This document shows positions 27,256 to 36,761 of a stretch of 64,000 nucleotides of DNA, piece after piece. Made by a program: the position numbers and the translations under genes. This stretch comes from Paenibacillus sp. SC116 (GTDB lineage: Bacteria; Bacillota; Bacilli; Paenibacillales; Paenibacillaceae): NCBI RefSeq assembly GCF_024733555.1, contig NZ_JANIOF010000001.1:744001-808000 (forward strand), written 5' to 3'. The notes under the pieces are model-generated. The model had not been told where the DNA came from. It searched no databases and saw only the letters and a list, made by a program, of their open reading frames with translations. Numbering within the stretch: the stretch's first letter is position 1; each line of letters opens with the position of its first letter.

Positions 27256-28545
27256 TTATTTCTCTACAGGAATTGATATTTTCTTATTGTAAGTTTTAAG
27301 ATAGGTGAAGCCCTCAAGCAGCAGGGATTCAGGTTTATCCATCGTATGAAAAGAATACGTATTTTCCCGCATAATATTATTGTTTTTCAGATCCCAAGGT
27401 CGACTTTCGGAAATGGATGATACAGGAACCACATTACCACCAGCTTTAACAGCTAAATTGTCCGTTTTCAATAATGTAAATTCTCTTCTGGCAATAACCA
27501 CATTATAGCCTGTATCGGTTTTGGTTACACTTCGAATCCATAACTTTTCATCGCCTATTTTTATCGAACGCTCTGATGGTTTGGCAAGAGAAATAGGTTG
27601 TTCTAATTTATGAAATCCTGTGAATGTATCGAGCACAAGCTCTATGGATTCAATCTTGTCTGTTGGCAGCATATCAAATTTACGTTCGAATTCCGGGCTG
27701 TGCGCTTCCCCGCCTCTTTCTTCTACTTCTATTCCATTTATATAAAGTTTCGTTTTACCTGAAAATCTAGGGAGTCCTGCATATTCCATTTCATAATGCC
27801 CTTTTATAATGGTGGAAGTTGGCGAAGCAGTAATAGACTCATAATAAATCGTACCCTGATCGACTTTGATAGATTGTGCAATATCCTGTTTAATAATACT
27901 CTTCATCGCTTTATTGGCTTCAAACTTGAAAGAAATCGGATAAAACACCCGCTCCTCATTTATCCACTCATAGAAGGTAACCGTTAATGTTCTAGAAAAT
28001 GGGCTAACAGGTTCAAATCTGGCCGTCCCCTCGAACTGAGACTTGTTCTTGCCATCACCACCGCTCCCTCCTTTCGATTTCGAGTTAGTAAGGAACCCTT
28101 TTACATTTTCAAAGCCGTACCGACGAAAATCATCATCCGTAAATTCGATGCCCGCAGGTCGGTCAATCGTGTAATACATCAGAAATACATTATCGTCAGC
28201 CATTACACCATTGATGGTAAGTACGGTGCCATCTCTAAGTGTTATACTTTCATCTACCTTTTGCCCGTAACCTTGTTCTGTCACTTCAGAAAAGCTGAGA
28301 GCGCTCCAATTTGTTTTAAAAAACTTCTCACTGTAATAAGCTAAAGCAGGATATTGATAGATTCCAACAATTAAAATGAGCGCCGCAGCCGCTGATGCAA
28401 TCCATGCCGAAGCTTTATTTTTCTTGCTTTTTTTAGCGGGAACATGTCGAAGTGCATCGCGAAGCCTGCCCTCAAGTTCTGACGGAACCTGCATCCTATC
28501 CAAGTTCAGTTTATGCTCTCTTAACTTCTCCTCGATTGTCTTCAT
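27256..28545 (-). CDS. DUF4179 membrane protein, probable anti-sigma factor
   Basis: A 429-residue protein with a cytoplasmic N-terminal part (about 1-43, including PSELEGRLRDALRHVP), one membrane segment (about 47-65) and a large outer domain opening with DUF4179-type sequence (FFKTNWSALSFSEVTEQGYG, then DESITLRDGTVLTINGVMAD). DUF4179 proteins typically sit beside ECF sigma factors and hold them inactive. The ATG at 28545 is chosen for GGAGG eight bases upstream. Its start overlaps the sigma gene end by 35 bases, so the two are co-translated. Confidence 0.88.
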   Translation of the reverse strand: MKTIEEKLREHKLNLDRMQVPSELEGRLRDALRHVPAKKSKKNKASAWIASAAAALILIVGIYQYPALAYYSEKFFKTNWSALSFSEVTEQGYGQKVDESITLRDGTVLTINGVMADDNVFLMYYTIDRPAGIEFTDDDFRRYGFENVKGFLTNSKSKGGSGGDGKNKSQFEGTARFEPVSPFSRTLTVTFYEWINEERVFYPISFKFEANKAMKSIIKQDIAQSIKVDQGTIYYESITASPTSTIIKGHYEMEYAGLPRFSGKTKLYINGIEVEERGGEAHSPEFERKFDMLPTDKIESIELVLDTFTGFHKLEQPISLAKPSERSIKIGDEKLWIRSVTKTDTGYNVVIARREFTLLKTDNLAVKAGGNVVPVSSISESRPWDLKNNNIMRENTYSFHTMDKPESLLLEGFTYLKTYNKKISIPVEK

Positions 28546-29074
28546 AATGTTCACCTCCGATCATAACTTTCAGTTTATGTATGCCTTGTGAGATTCTTGA
28601 TTTAATCGTTCCAATCGGTGTACCGGTCATGTCCGCAATCGTCTGATACGGTAGATCATGAATGTACCGAAGTTCGATCGCCTCCCGCTGCTGTGCATTT
28701 AAATGAGATAGCAGTACCTCCATATTCATCTCTGACTCTGTAGAGCGATACGGATTATCCTCCGTTAATGCAGCAAATGAAGCTTCACTTTCATCTCCCA
28801 CTGGAAGCAAGCGCTGCTTCTTGCGGAGTAATGTTTTGCAGCGATTGACGAGAATCGTTTTGCTCCAACTGTAAAAAGCTTCTCCTTTTTGCAATTGATC
28901 AATCTTTTCATAAAGTGTAACGATCATGTCTTCCATCGCATCCAACGCATCATGCTCGTTTCCCATGTACGAGTATGCAAGACGATAATATGCGTCCTTA
29001 TCGGCCATGATGAGCTGCACTAAAGCTTCCTTGTTGCCTTTTTGAGCCTGTCTGACAAGATGGCCTATTCTCAT
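28511..29074 (-). CDS. ECF-type RNA polymerase sigma factor
   Basis: A 187-residue sigma-70-family protein. Region 2 reads AYYRLAYSYMGNEHDALDAMEDMIVTLYEKI, and region 4 reads LNAQQREAIELRYIHDLPYQTIADMTGTPIGTIKSRIS. The ATG at 29074 follows GGGGAG by five bases; the longer frame to 29230 lacks support and would cover the preceding terminator. It is the first gene of a two-gene operon with the DUF4179 anti-sigma factor. The regulon is unknown, probably including its own promoter. Confidence 0.92.
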   Translation of the reverse strand: MRIGHLVRQAQKGNKEALVQLIMADKDAYYRLAYSYMGNEHDALDAMEDMIVTLYEKIDQLQKGEAFYSWSKTILVNRCKTLLRKKQRLLPVGDESEASFAALTEDNPYRSTESEMNMEVLLSHLNAQQREAIELRYIHDLPYQTIADMTGTPIGTIKSRISQGIHKLKVMIGGEHYEDNRGEVKRA

Positions 29075-29169
29075 GTTCACTCCCCTTTTCATAGATAAGA
29101 GGCCGCCTAGGTTATAAAAGTTCATTTTTACGAAAAAAATAATAAAACGGCCCCTAGGAGCCACCTCTA

Positions 29170-29201
29170 TTAAAAGACCTTCTTCATTTTTTATAAGGTC
29201 A
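29170..29201 (-). terminator. Terminator overlapping the GNAT stop codon
   Basis: AGACCTT (29176-29182) pairs with AAGGTC (29195-29200); TTTTAAT follows on the minus strand. It separates the GNAT gene from the sigma operon. Confidence 0.65.
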
Positions 29202-29697
29202 CCGCATACACGAATACATCTTTTCCCCATTTATGAATCTTCTTTTCGACTGTCATACCTACTCTTTCAGCAACCTTGGCAGATGGCGTGTTATTGACAT
29301 CAACGAAAGAAATTAGCTTTTTTAATCCTAACTGCTCAAATCCATATTTCTTGCAAGCCAATGCCGCTTCCGTTGCATATCCATTGCGCCATACGCGCCT
29401 AGCAAATAAGTAGCCAATCTCCATTTCGATTACGCCATTTACTTCTTGAGGAACAATACCACATTGTCCAAGAAATTCTCCGGTCTCTTTGTCTTCAACG
29501 ATCCACAACCCTGTACCATATGTATCGTATTTACGCAGCGTCCACTCCACCCACTCGCTTGCCTGCTGCTCATTTTTCGTTGAAGGGTAATATTTCATAG
29601 CCTCAGGATCTGAGGAAATTTCCATTAATGCTCCAACATCAGCTAGGGTCATCTTTCTCAAAACTAATCTTTCTGTACTAAGAACTCGACTATTCAT
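29191..29697 (-). CDS. GNAT acetyltransferase, RimJ/RimL-like
   Basis: A 168-residue transferase that begins MNSRVLSTERLVLRKMTLADV, as RimJ-type proteins do. Motif A is IGYLFARRVWRNGYATEAALACKKY, followed by FVDVNNTPSAKVAERVGM. The ATG at 29697 has AGGAGG six bases upstream; the longer frame to 29727 is not needed. Monocistronic, substrate unknown. Confidence 0.88.
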   Translation of the reverse strand: MNSRVLSTERLVLRKMTLADVGALMEISSDPEAMKYYPSTKNEQQASEWVEWTLRKYDTYGTGLWIVEDKETGEFLGQCGIVPQEVNGVIEMEIGYLFARRVWRNGYATEAALACKKYGFEQLGLKKLISFVDVNNTPSAKVAERVGMTVEKKIHKWGKDVFVYAVTL

Positions 29698-29752
29698 CTT
29701 ATACCTCCTACGAATCTTTAGATCCATCAGTTCTTATAGTCTAATATACTGA

Positions 29753-30268
29753 CTATAGTTGTACAGCATGCTCAAACCGATGTATACCAAAATCGTCGAT
29801 TGATGACTTCAGCAATTGTTCCCGCAGCAGATATAAATTTGGTGTAAATCGTAATTCTACGTTCATGTCCATTAACTGCTCCAGCCCGTTGTTTATCGCT
29901 ATCTTATGTAATGGCTTCACGGTCTCATGAGAAATATAATACCCTGCAGTCGCATCGAACAAAGTAAATGACTCAATAGGAAATTCATATCTATACAAGG
30001 TGGTATTTATGATTTTTGAGTACCAATGCGTTTCTACGGTAATAATCGTGTTGGCAGTTGTGTTTCCAAAAAATCTAGCCTCATCTCGCGGTAGAACTTG
30101 TTCGTTCTTCGTATAAACGATTCGAGGACAATTTCTAGGAAAGAAAAAAGTAAATTGATGCTCATCATCAATCGCCCATACGACAGGCGGCATATTTGTT
30201 CGATTTGCTTTTACTCTTGGCTTAAATATTTTGATGTTATCTTCTTCGCTAAAATGAAATAATCTCAT
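29753..30268 (-). CDS. DUF6886 protein
   Basis: A 171-residue protein. The opening MRLFHFSEEDNIKIFKPR and the segment PPVVWAIDDEHQFTFFFPRNCPRI match the DUF6886 family of Bacillales, whose function is unknown. The ATG at 30268 has GGAGG five bases upstream; the frame continues to 30385 without a ribosome site. It follows the frameshifted gene at 30394-30733 on the same strand. Confidence 0.8.
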   Translation of the reverse strand: MRLFHFSEEDNIKIFKPRVKANRTNMPPVVWAIDDEHQFTFFFPRNCPRIVYTKNEQVLPRDEARFFGNTTANTIITVETHWYSKIINTTLYRYEFPIESFTLFDATAGYYISHETVKPLHKIAINNGLEQLMDMNVELRFTPNLYLLREQLLKSSIDDFGIHRFEHAVQL

Positions 30269-30393
30269 GCAGTCCTCCGATGTGATTATGCCTCGCTGAG
30301 ATGTTAATCTCTCATTTGCACACTTAGTATCCATATCAATCACTAAGTCATTATGAACGCACACATCATCTGATTCAATAACCAATAATCATT

Positions 30394-30733
30394 TCAATGT
30401 TCCCACCCGTACTCTCGAATAGTATCCGTTTCCAAATGGAATTTGGCCCATACTATTCCCGTGATTTTTGGGTTCATGCATATTCCTTCAAAGGACCAAA
30501 CGACATCTTCATCCCCGACATTCCCAGGACTTGTAATATCCCATCTAAGTCCGATTGCATTAATTTGCTGCAAAATATCAAAGACAGCTTCACTAACCGT
30601 TAACTTTTCGGAATAAATGGTTATACAAGTTGCACTTAATAATGAATCATCTTTCCAATATGGCTCTATTTTTATGTCAAATAGTTTTTGTTCCAGCCTT
30701 TGTTCGAACTGTTTTATAAATTTTAAAATTCAT
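30394..30733 (-). pseudogene. Frameshifted hypothetical gene
   Basis: AGGAG five bases before an ATG at 30733 begins MNFKIYK and then meets a stop after 18 codons. Another frame stays open from within the first ten codons to a stop at 30394, reading QFEQRLEQKLFDIKIEPYW, later GLRWDITSPGNVGDEDVVW and KFHLETDTIREYGWEH. Removing one A from the AAAA tract near 30713 would join both parts into a 112-residue protein. It is a recent frameshift, a sequencing error, or programmed slippage. The family is not recognised. The frames within 30397-30811 on the plus strand are shadows of it. Confidence 0.7.
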
Positions 30734-30811
30734 CTGTTCTCCTTTATGTATACTTATTCATTCCCATTTCATTTCCTACGATCATTCCATTATAACTCTA
30801 ATTACTGGTAA

Positions 30812-30846
30812 CAAAAAAGAAGAGAGCCATCTTAACTCTCTTCCCC
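30812..30846 (-). terminator. Terminator of the five-gene DUF11 cluster
   Basis: GAAGAGAG (30819-30826) and CTCTCTTC (30836-30843) form a perfect stem with a nine-base loop; six T follow on the minus strand. Confidence 0.85.
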
Positions 30847-30919
30847 GTTCATTCAGTTCAATGCCTGTCATTTTATTTATATCAACGCAGTATATCAACA
30901 CTCTGTCTCTAAACTGCAC

Positions 30920-33397
30920 CTACACCTTAATCAATTCCCAATGCTGAGCCGGAGTACCATTGTCCGGCCATTGTTGAATATTAGCGCCGCTATGCTGCTG
31001 ATTGCTCGCAAGATCAAGTAAAAGTCCGCTATGTTTCGCTATAAATTTCAGTGAGCCATCTGGGTTTTTAACGATATTCCATCTTTGATGATCACCAGCT
31101 GTATCTTCCCACTGCTGCACATTGGCGCCGCCAGCCGTTGAAGCCCCCGATACATCAAGCAATTTCCCGCTATGAACTGCTGCAAAAGTATATGAACCAT
31201 CTGCCTGCTTCTCCAGCTTCCACTTCTGATGATCGCCGCCATTATTTTCATACTGTTGTACATTCGCACCATTTTCCTTCGAGGCGCTAAATACATCGAG
31301 TATTTTTTGGCTTCCTCTATTTCGGATAATATACACACCGCTGAAGTCGTCTTCGACCACGCCTGGACAGCACAGCTTTTTCGCTTTTTGCAGTGTATCT
31401 TGCTGATGCTTCTCGTCCGAAGTAATTTTGTTTAATGTCTTATTCAATTGTTCATTCGCCTGAAGCAATTGTTTTGCGCTCAATCTGCCATCATTAAAGG
31501 TCCGAATCGCATCTTGTATCCGAATCTTCTCTCCTGCGATTACGCCTGCTGCAGCAAGTTCTGCTTCGCCAACAGCCGTTACAATTTTCTTCTGCGCTTC
31601 GCTGCAATTCGCTTCATGCACCGCTGTGACTTCATTCGTCGTTTCTTCTTTACGGAACACTTGCCCGTCTGGCGTTAGTCTGTATTTATAGTCTACCTTC
31701 GCCTTATTCGTTACTTTCTTAGGTACTGGATCATCAATCTTCACTTGGAACGTAACCTTGGCTATCGTACCAGGCGCTACAGATCCAATATTGACGCCGC
31801 TTTCTATGTCCCCAACGATTGGGCGTCCATCGATCTGCAAGCTGCCTGGAACAAATTTCGTTCCATTCGGAATTTGATCTTCTACGACGACATCGGTCAG
31901 CGGCGTATCACCTGTATTAGCCACTTCAATCGTATACGTAATGACGTTCCCCGCCTTTACATATACAGGAAGGTCTTGTCGCTTCGCCACACTCACTTCC
32001 ACTTTGCTAATAATCGTAGTTGCCTCATTGCTGTCCGCCTTGCCTGAGGAAACAGGCAGGCCGGGAGCACTTTGGAAATCATACACGACTGACGCCTTGT
32101 TAACAACATTATTGTCTGGCGGCACTTTTATGACGAGAACTTCAAAGGTGACTTCCGTTGGACCTTCGACCGAGATAGAGCCAATGTCCACCCCTTTAGT
32201 CGGATCTCCATCTGGGTTGGGCACACCATCGACCTTTAAGCTGCCATCTACGAACTTCAGCTCAGGTGGAAGCGTATCTGTCAGTGTTGTTCTCTGCGCT
32301 TCGGTCATCCCGTTGTTCTCAATTAACAACGTATAGGTAAGCTTTTCACCAACGACAGCCGCGTCTTTATCTACCTCTTTGCTTACTTTGATTTCAGGGC
32401 TGTTTACATCGATTTGAACCGCTAATCCAGTAACGATATAACCGTCCGACTTGGATGCCAACTGTACGACAGCTTCCGTTTGAGCGTTTTGCATCGCTGC
32501 AGACGCATCCACATTCGTAATATCCCAGTTATATCGTATAGCTGCTCCGGCACCTCCTGGTGCCACATTAGCATTGCCAAACGTACCACTTGTGTCCAAG
32601 TTGCCAGCATCATCGTTAATTTGCGAAGCAAAGAAGTTATCTACCGGATTGTTCGGTCCTGAAATAGGCTGTAAGGAACCTGTGTCTTTGCCAAAGAGCA
32701 GCTGATCTCCCGGTATTTTAGAGTCGCCTTCCATCGCGGTAACGAGCAATCTTGCTTTGACATCACCAAGCTCTGGCGTGGAAAAGCCGGAAATCGTTTG
32801 ATTAACCGATCCTGCTCGCTCAATCGACGCTGTTCCTACATACACACTCATATTACGGAGAGAGAGTGTTGTGTCTTTGTACACAACAGATAGCGTCCAA
32901 CCTGCTGTGTTATTGCTCTTAAAGCGTTGGACCGTAGCAGGTACGCCACTGACCGTATAGCTGCCAGCCCCATCCGCCTGAATCAAGCTCGTAACATTAG
33001 CCGATCGAACATAGAAAACTTGGCTTGCCTGTGTCACCTGCTGCGCGGTCGTTGGATCAGGCGATATCGTATGGGTTCCGATCGGTGTATCAAGGGTAAT
33101 CTCCCGATCGATTTCACTCGTTACATCTTCTCTGCTCGTTTTCGTTGAACCGCCCCAAATCAGCTCCGCATACAACACTTCACTGCCATCAGGAAAGCGA
33201 AGTTGTGCGGTGGAAGCATTCTCCTTCCAATCCAAGGTCGTACCGACTGGATATCCTGTTACTTGCTTCGTAGTATCCGTCGTAATGAACGCGCCAATAT
33301 CAGTATAGCTCGTATTCGTACTGCTTAAGCCAAGCGTGTTGCCCGTAAAGGTAACCGCACCGTTCGTCGTCGTTGAAAATCGCGAATTTAACGCCAT
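30920..33397 (-). CDS. DUF11 protein with Cys-helix module and ricin-type lectin domain
   Basis: An 825-residue protein. Domain order is: N-terminal domain shared with other DUF11 proteins here (about 1-335; TTTTNGAVTFTGNTLGL, AELIWGGST, FFASQINDDAGNLDTSG); two DUF11 repeats (about 336-465 and 466-595); the Cys-bounded helical module (about 597-680, from NCSEAQKK to KAKKLCC); and a ricin B beta-trefoil (about 688-825) with three repeats of the LLD...GANVQQW kind, each with a QxW-type end. The trefoil should bind sugars. There is no signal peptide. It is the last gene of the cluster, 39 bases after its neighbour, with AAAGGGTG before the ATG. Confidence 0.9.
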   Translation of the reverse strand: MALNSRFSTTTNGAVTFTGNTLGLSSTNTSYTDIGAFITTDTTKQVTGYPVGTTLDWKENASTAQLRFPDGSEVLYAELIWGGSTKTSREDVTSEIDREITLDTPIGTHTISPDPTTAQQVTQASQVFYVRSANVTSLIQADGAGSYTVSGVPATVQRFKSNNTAGWTLSVVYKDTTLSLRNMSVYVGTASIERAGSVNQTISGFSTPELGDVKARLLVTAMEGDSKIPGDQLLFGKDTGSLQPISGPNNPVDNFFASQINDDAGNLDTSGTFGNANVAPGGAGAAIRYNWDITNVDASAAMQNAQTEAVVQLASKSDGYIVTGLAVQIDVNSPEIKVSKEVDKDAAVVGEKLTYTLLIENNGMTEAQRTTLTDTLPPELKFVDGSLKVDGVPNPDGDPTKGVDIGSISVEGPTEVTFEVLVIKVPPDNNVVNKASVVYDFQSAPGLPVSSGKADSNEATTIISKVEVSVAKRQDLPVYVKAGNVITYTIEVANTGDTPLTDVVVEDQIPNGTKFVPGSLQIDGRPIVGDIESGVNIGSVAPGTIAKVTFQVKIDDPVPKKVTNKAKVDYKYRLTPDGQVFRKEETTNEVTAVHEANCSEAQKKIVTAVGEAELAAAGVIAGEKIRIQDAIRTFNDGRLSAKQLLQANEQLNKTLNKITSDEKHQQDTLQKAKKLCCPGVVEDDFSGVYIIRNRGSQKILDVFSASKENGANVQQYENNGGDHQKWKLEKQADGSYTFAAVHSGKLLDVSGASTAGGANVQQWEDTAGDHQRWNIVKNPDGSLKFIAKHSGLLLDLASNQQHSGANIQQWPDNGTPAQHWELIKV

Positions 33398-33436
33398 CTA
33401 TCTTTCACCCTTTCTCCATACCTCGTTCCATCTCTA

Positions 33437-34087
33437 TTAACAACCGCAGCAAAGGTCTTTAACCTTATCGAGTTTGTTTTTCAATTCTTTTTCCAGATTC
33501 GCAATATGCTCTACAGCCGTCTTGGCACTATGATTAACCGCTAGCAATTCGATGAGGGGAATGCGGCCAGCCCGAAAGGAATTTACTGCGGCTTGAATCT
33601 TTTCTCCTTCTATATAAAGAACGGTCGCGAGTTCTTTCTCCTCTTGTGCAATCGAATGGATAATCAGGTCACGGGACCATTCACAGGCAGAGCGTCCAGC
33701 AGGCACATTCACCTGCACTTCATTGCTTACCGCATCTACGTAGCCGCCGGAATATTGAGAACCCATAGAAGCTTTATTTTTAATTACACCGCTTGGATGC
33801 GGCTTAACAACTTCCACTTGAAACGAAATCGTAATCGGCCCTTCGATAGACAGTTGCTCAAGCGTAATAAACTGGGTCGGATCTGCGCCTGGCTGAGATT
33901 CGCCATCGATTGTCACGCTATTGGGAACGAATTTCACTTCGTCAGATAAAACGTCTTTGAACTTACAGTTTGTCACCTCGACCGTACTATCATTGGCAAG
34001 CGTAAAGGTATAGGTTAAAATATCGCCAACTACCGCGTCCGTCTGATCTACTTCTTTTAAAATACTTACATTCGGCGTATCCGACAT
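33437..34087 (-). CDS. Single-DUF11 protein with Cys-helix module
   Basis: A 216-residue protein with one DUF11 repeat (about 5-130, opening VSILKEVDQTDAVVGDILTYT) and the C-terminal Cys-helix module (about 132-216, SACEWSRD to KVKDLCCGC). It lacks the large N-terminal domain and any secretion signal. AAAGGGTG lies seven bases upstream of the ATG. The gap to the previous gene is 121 bases and to the next 39. It is likely a partner subunit of the larger members, joined through the same C-terminal module; that is inference. Confidence 0.88.
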   Translation of the reverse strand: MSDTPNVSILKEVDQTDAVVGDILTYTFTLANDSTVEVTNCKFKDVLSDEVKFVPNSVTIDGESQPGADPTQFITLEQLSIEGPITISFQVEVVKPHPSGVIKNKASMGSQYSGGYVDAVSNEVQVNVPAGRSACEWSRDLIIHSIAQEEKELATVLYIEGEKIQAAVNSFRAGRIPLIELLAVNHSAKTAVEHIANLEKELKNKLDKVKDLCCGC

Positions 34088-34208
34088 TTGCTTTCACCCT
34101 TTCTTTCTGGAAGCGAAAACGTAAATAGACATGGGGCAAATGGCATTCGTTCCAGCATGCTCAACTTATCGATTTCTTACCTGTTCCTATGCTGCATCCA
34201 CTTACGTG

Positions 34209-34940
34209 TTACTTGCAGCCCTTGCACAAATCCTGATTTGCCGTTCGTTTGTTGGCTAGTTCTTGCGACAGTGCTGCTAAAGCTGTGGTTGTTCTATTCT
34301 TGCTATCATCTATCAACTGCTGTTCCCCGCTCGCAATTTTTCCATCTTTCACAGCCTGATGCGCAGCACGACCTTTCTCTGCTTCTACATCCAATAGCGC
34401 TTGAACAGCTTTCTCCTGCTCTGCAATTGAAAATTCCACTGTCGCCTGACTTTTCTCGCAGTTCGTAAGCGGTCGAACGATCAACTTCGTTCTCGTCTCA
34501 TTGCTTATTGCTTCCCCATTGGTAACAGGCGCTCCTGGCATACTTTCGAATTCAAAGGTTACCTTCGCTGTATTTTTCACGATCTCATCTGGAGGAATAT
34601 TAACAATTTGGGCTTGAAAAGTTACTGCCACCAACTGTTCAGTCAATACCGTTCCTAGCGGGACTCCACTACTAATATGTGCATTCGGTTGCGACACCCC
34701 ATCTACAAAAACACTACCCAGCACAAACTTTAACTCTTTCGGAAGCACATCTTTCAATATCGCTTTTTGTGCATCTATCGCCCCTGTGTTCGTCACGAGC
34801 ACGGTAAAAGTCAGTACATCCTTGACCTTCGCTTCATCTTTGTTCACGGATTTATTAAGTTCAATATGTGGATGATCGAGCGTACTGACAAGCGCCTTCG
34901 TATTTGTAAGATCACTCGCTGCAGTTTCCTTTTTAGACAT
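34209..34940 (-). CDS. Single-DUF11 protein with Cys-helix module
   Basis: A 243-residue protein. A short N-terminal stretch (about 1-25) precedes one DUF11 repeat (about 26-155, IELNKSVNKDEAKVKDVLTFT) and the helical module (about 158-243, TNCEKSQA to DLCKGCK). The module ends in CxxC instead of CC. AAGGGTG precedes the ATG as in its neighbours. It is the most divergent module copy of the five (for example AALSQELANKRTANQ). Confidence 0.88.
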   Translation of the reverse strand: MSKKETAASDLTNTKALVSTLDHPHIELNKSVNKDEAKVKDVLTFTVLVTNTGAIDAQKAILKDVLPKELKFVLGSVFVDGVSQPNAHISSGVPLGTVLTEQLVAVTFQAQIVNIPPDEIVKNTAKVTFEFESMPGAPVTNGEAISNETRTKLIVRPLTNCEKSQATVEFSIAEQEKAVQALLDVEAEKGRAAHQAVKDGKIASGEQQLIDDSKNRTTTALAALSQELANKRTANQDLCKGCK

Positions 34941-35002
34941 AGATTCTCACCCTTCCGATCCTTGAATCAGATTTCTCACCTTTCACCGCTCAACGTTAAG
35001 TT

Positions 35003-36661
35003 TTAGGAACAGAAGTTACACACCACTTTCGCAGCCGCAAGCTTCTCCTTAAGCTCGGTCTCCAGCGCAATGACGCTGTCAAGCATATCTGCCACACTGT
35101 CATTAACAGCGACAAGCTCTTGAACCCAAACATCTAAATTCCCAAATGCTCGCGCTGCTGCTTCAATCTTTTCCGCTTCTGCCCGCAGGATTCGAGCGAT
35201 GCTGTGCTCAGCTTCGGCAATCGTATTCATAATTTGATTTTTCCCATCCTCACAATTAGGCGGCTCGATCACTTCTACACCAGGCTTGTTGCTAACACTC
35301 GTCGCTGTCGAGATTGGCAGGTCTGGTCTGCTCTGAAAATCAAATGTCATCGAAGCTTGATTGTGTACGACTTTACCTTCGGGTTCCTTCGTAATCTTCG
35401 CTTGATACGTAATTCTGACCGTTTCACCAACTGACAAGTCGCCAATATTCACACCATTCTCAATATCTTGACTTTCAAATTCTTCGCCACGTACTCGCAA
35501 GCTATCTGGCACATACTCAAGCTCAGAATCCAGATGATCCTTAAAGATGACATTTGTCGCATCTACATAGCCGTCATTTTTCACCTCTAATGTATAAGTG
35601 ATGATTTCACCTACGACAGCTTGTTTTTTATCTGAAGATTTCGTCATTTTCACAATCGGACTATTGGCATCAATTTGTACGCCATATCCGCTTACCAAAT
35701 ACGTGTCCTGCCTCGTGGCAATCCTTGCGATTGCTTCGGTCTGCCCATGATACAGCGTGTGCGTTACATCTACATTTGTAATATCCCAGCCAGACCGAAC
35801 GCCGAATCCATCTGAGCCGACAGGTTTATTAAGCCCTCCAGCCGTTCCACTTGTATCTAAATAGCCTAGATCGTCGTTAATTTGCGAAGCAAAGAAGTTC
35901 TCCGCTGGATTGTTAGGCCCTGAAATGACCGACAATGAGGAACGGTTCGGACCAAACTCAAAATGATCACCCGGAAGATTCGCATTCCCTTCCATCGCGG
36001 TAAGCATGACACGCCCTTTAATTTCTCCACCTTCTGGCGTCTTAAAGTTGTAAATCAGCTCATCTACAGGGGGATTGAACATCGTAATAAGCTGAGAGCC
36101 CACATAGATGTTCATATTGCGAATTTTGAGCGCAGGATGCTTATATACGACTGCTAGCGTCCATCCGCATGTATTGGTCGAGCCATGAAATGTACAATCT
36201 CGAATCGATGCGGGCACACCGCCAACAATATATGTCCCAGCCCCAGCACTTCTCACATAATCGGTCACATTGGCAGAGCGGACATAGAATACTTGTCCGT
36301 TTGAAGTCTCTTCCCGAGCTGTATAGGAATCTGGCGCAATCGTAATCGTTGTACTTGGCGTTCGAAACCAAATCGACGTATTGATAGACCCGCTAATATC
36401 GGTAGAGTCATCTCGTGTTGAACCGCCCCAGATTAGCTCGGCATATAAGATTTCACTCCCCGCAGGAAAACGAAGTTCAGCTGCAGACGAGTTCTCTTGC
36501 CAACTAAATGTACTTCCTGCTGGAAAGCCGGATACTTGCTTCGAGGTATCAATAGATACAAATGCACCAATATCAGTACTTCCATCTGCGAAGCCTAACG
36601 TATTGCCGGTGAACGTAATGGCACCATTGGTCGTTTGGGTAAAGCGATGAATAAATGGCAT
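35003..36661 (-). CDS. DUF11 protein with N-terminal domain and Cys-helix module
   Basis: A 552-residue protein: shared N-terminal domain (about 1-335; TQTTNGAITFTGNTLGF, LIWGGSTRDDS, FFASQINDDLGYLDTSG), one DUF11 repeat (about 336-462, VKMTKSSDKKQAVVGEIITYT), and the helical module (about 468-552, PNCEDGKN to VVCNFCS). The N-terminal domain uniquely has a Cys pair (DCTFHGSTNTCGW), possibly a disulfide. GGGAGGAG lies four bases before the ATG. There is no signal peptide or cell-wall motif. It is the second gene of the cluster. Confidence 0.9.
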   Translation of the reverse strand: MPFIHRFTQTTNGAITFTGNTLGFADGSTDIGAFVSIDTSKQVSGFPAGSTFSWQENSSAAELRFPAGSEILYAELIWGGSTRDDSTDISGSINTSIWFRTPSTTITIAPDSYTAREETSNGQVFYVRSANVTDYVRSAGAGTYIVGGVPASIRDCTFHGSTNTCGWTLAVVYKHPALKIRNMNIYVGSQLITMFNPPVDELIYNFKTPEGGEIKGRVMLTAMEGNANLPGDHFEFGPNRSSLSVISGPNNPAENFFASQINDDLGYLDTSGTAGGLNKPVGSDGFGVRSGWDITNVDVTHTLYHGQTEAIARIATRQDTYLVSGYGVQIDANSPIVKMTKSSDKKQAVVGEIITYTLEVKNDGYVDATNVIFKDHLDSELEYVPDSLRVRGEEFESQDIENGVNIGDLSVGETVRITYQAKITKEPEGKVVHNQASMTFDFQSRPDLPISTATSVSNKPGVEVIEPPNCEDGKNQIMNTIAEAEHSIARILRAEAEKIEAAARAFGNLDVWVQELVAVNDSVADMLDSVIALETELKEKLAAAKVVCNFCS

Positions 36662-36761
36662 CTTGCTCCTCCCTTTTCCTTTGAATCTCGCACGTCACTT
36701 ATTTTTCCACGCTAAGAAACATTGTGCATTTCTTCACGAAACAGACCGATCTAAATAAGCT

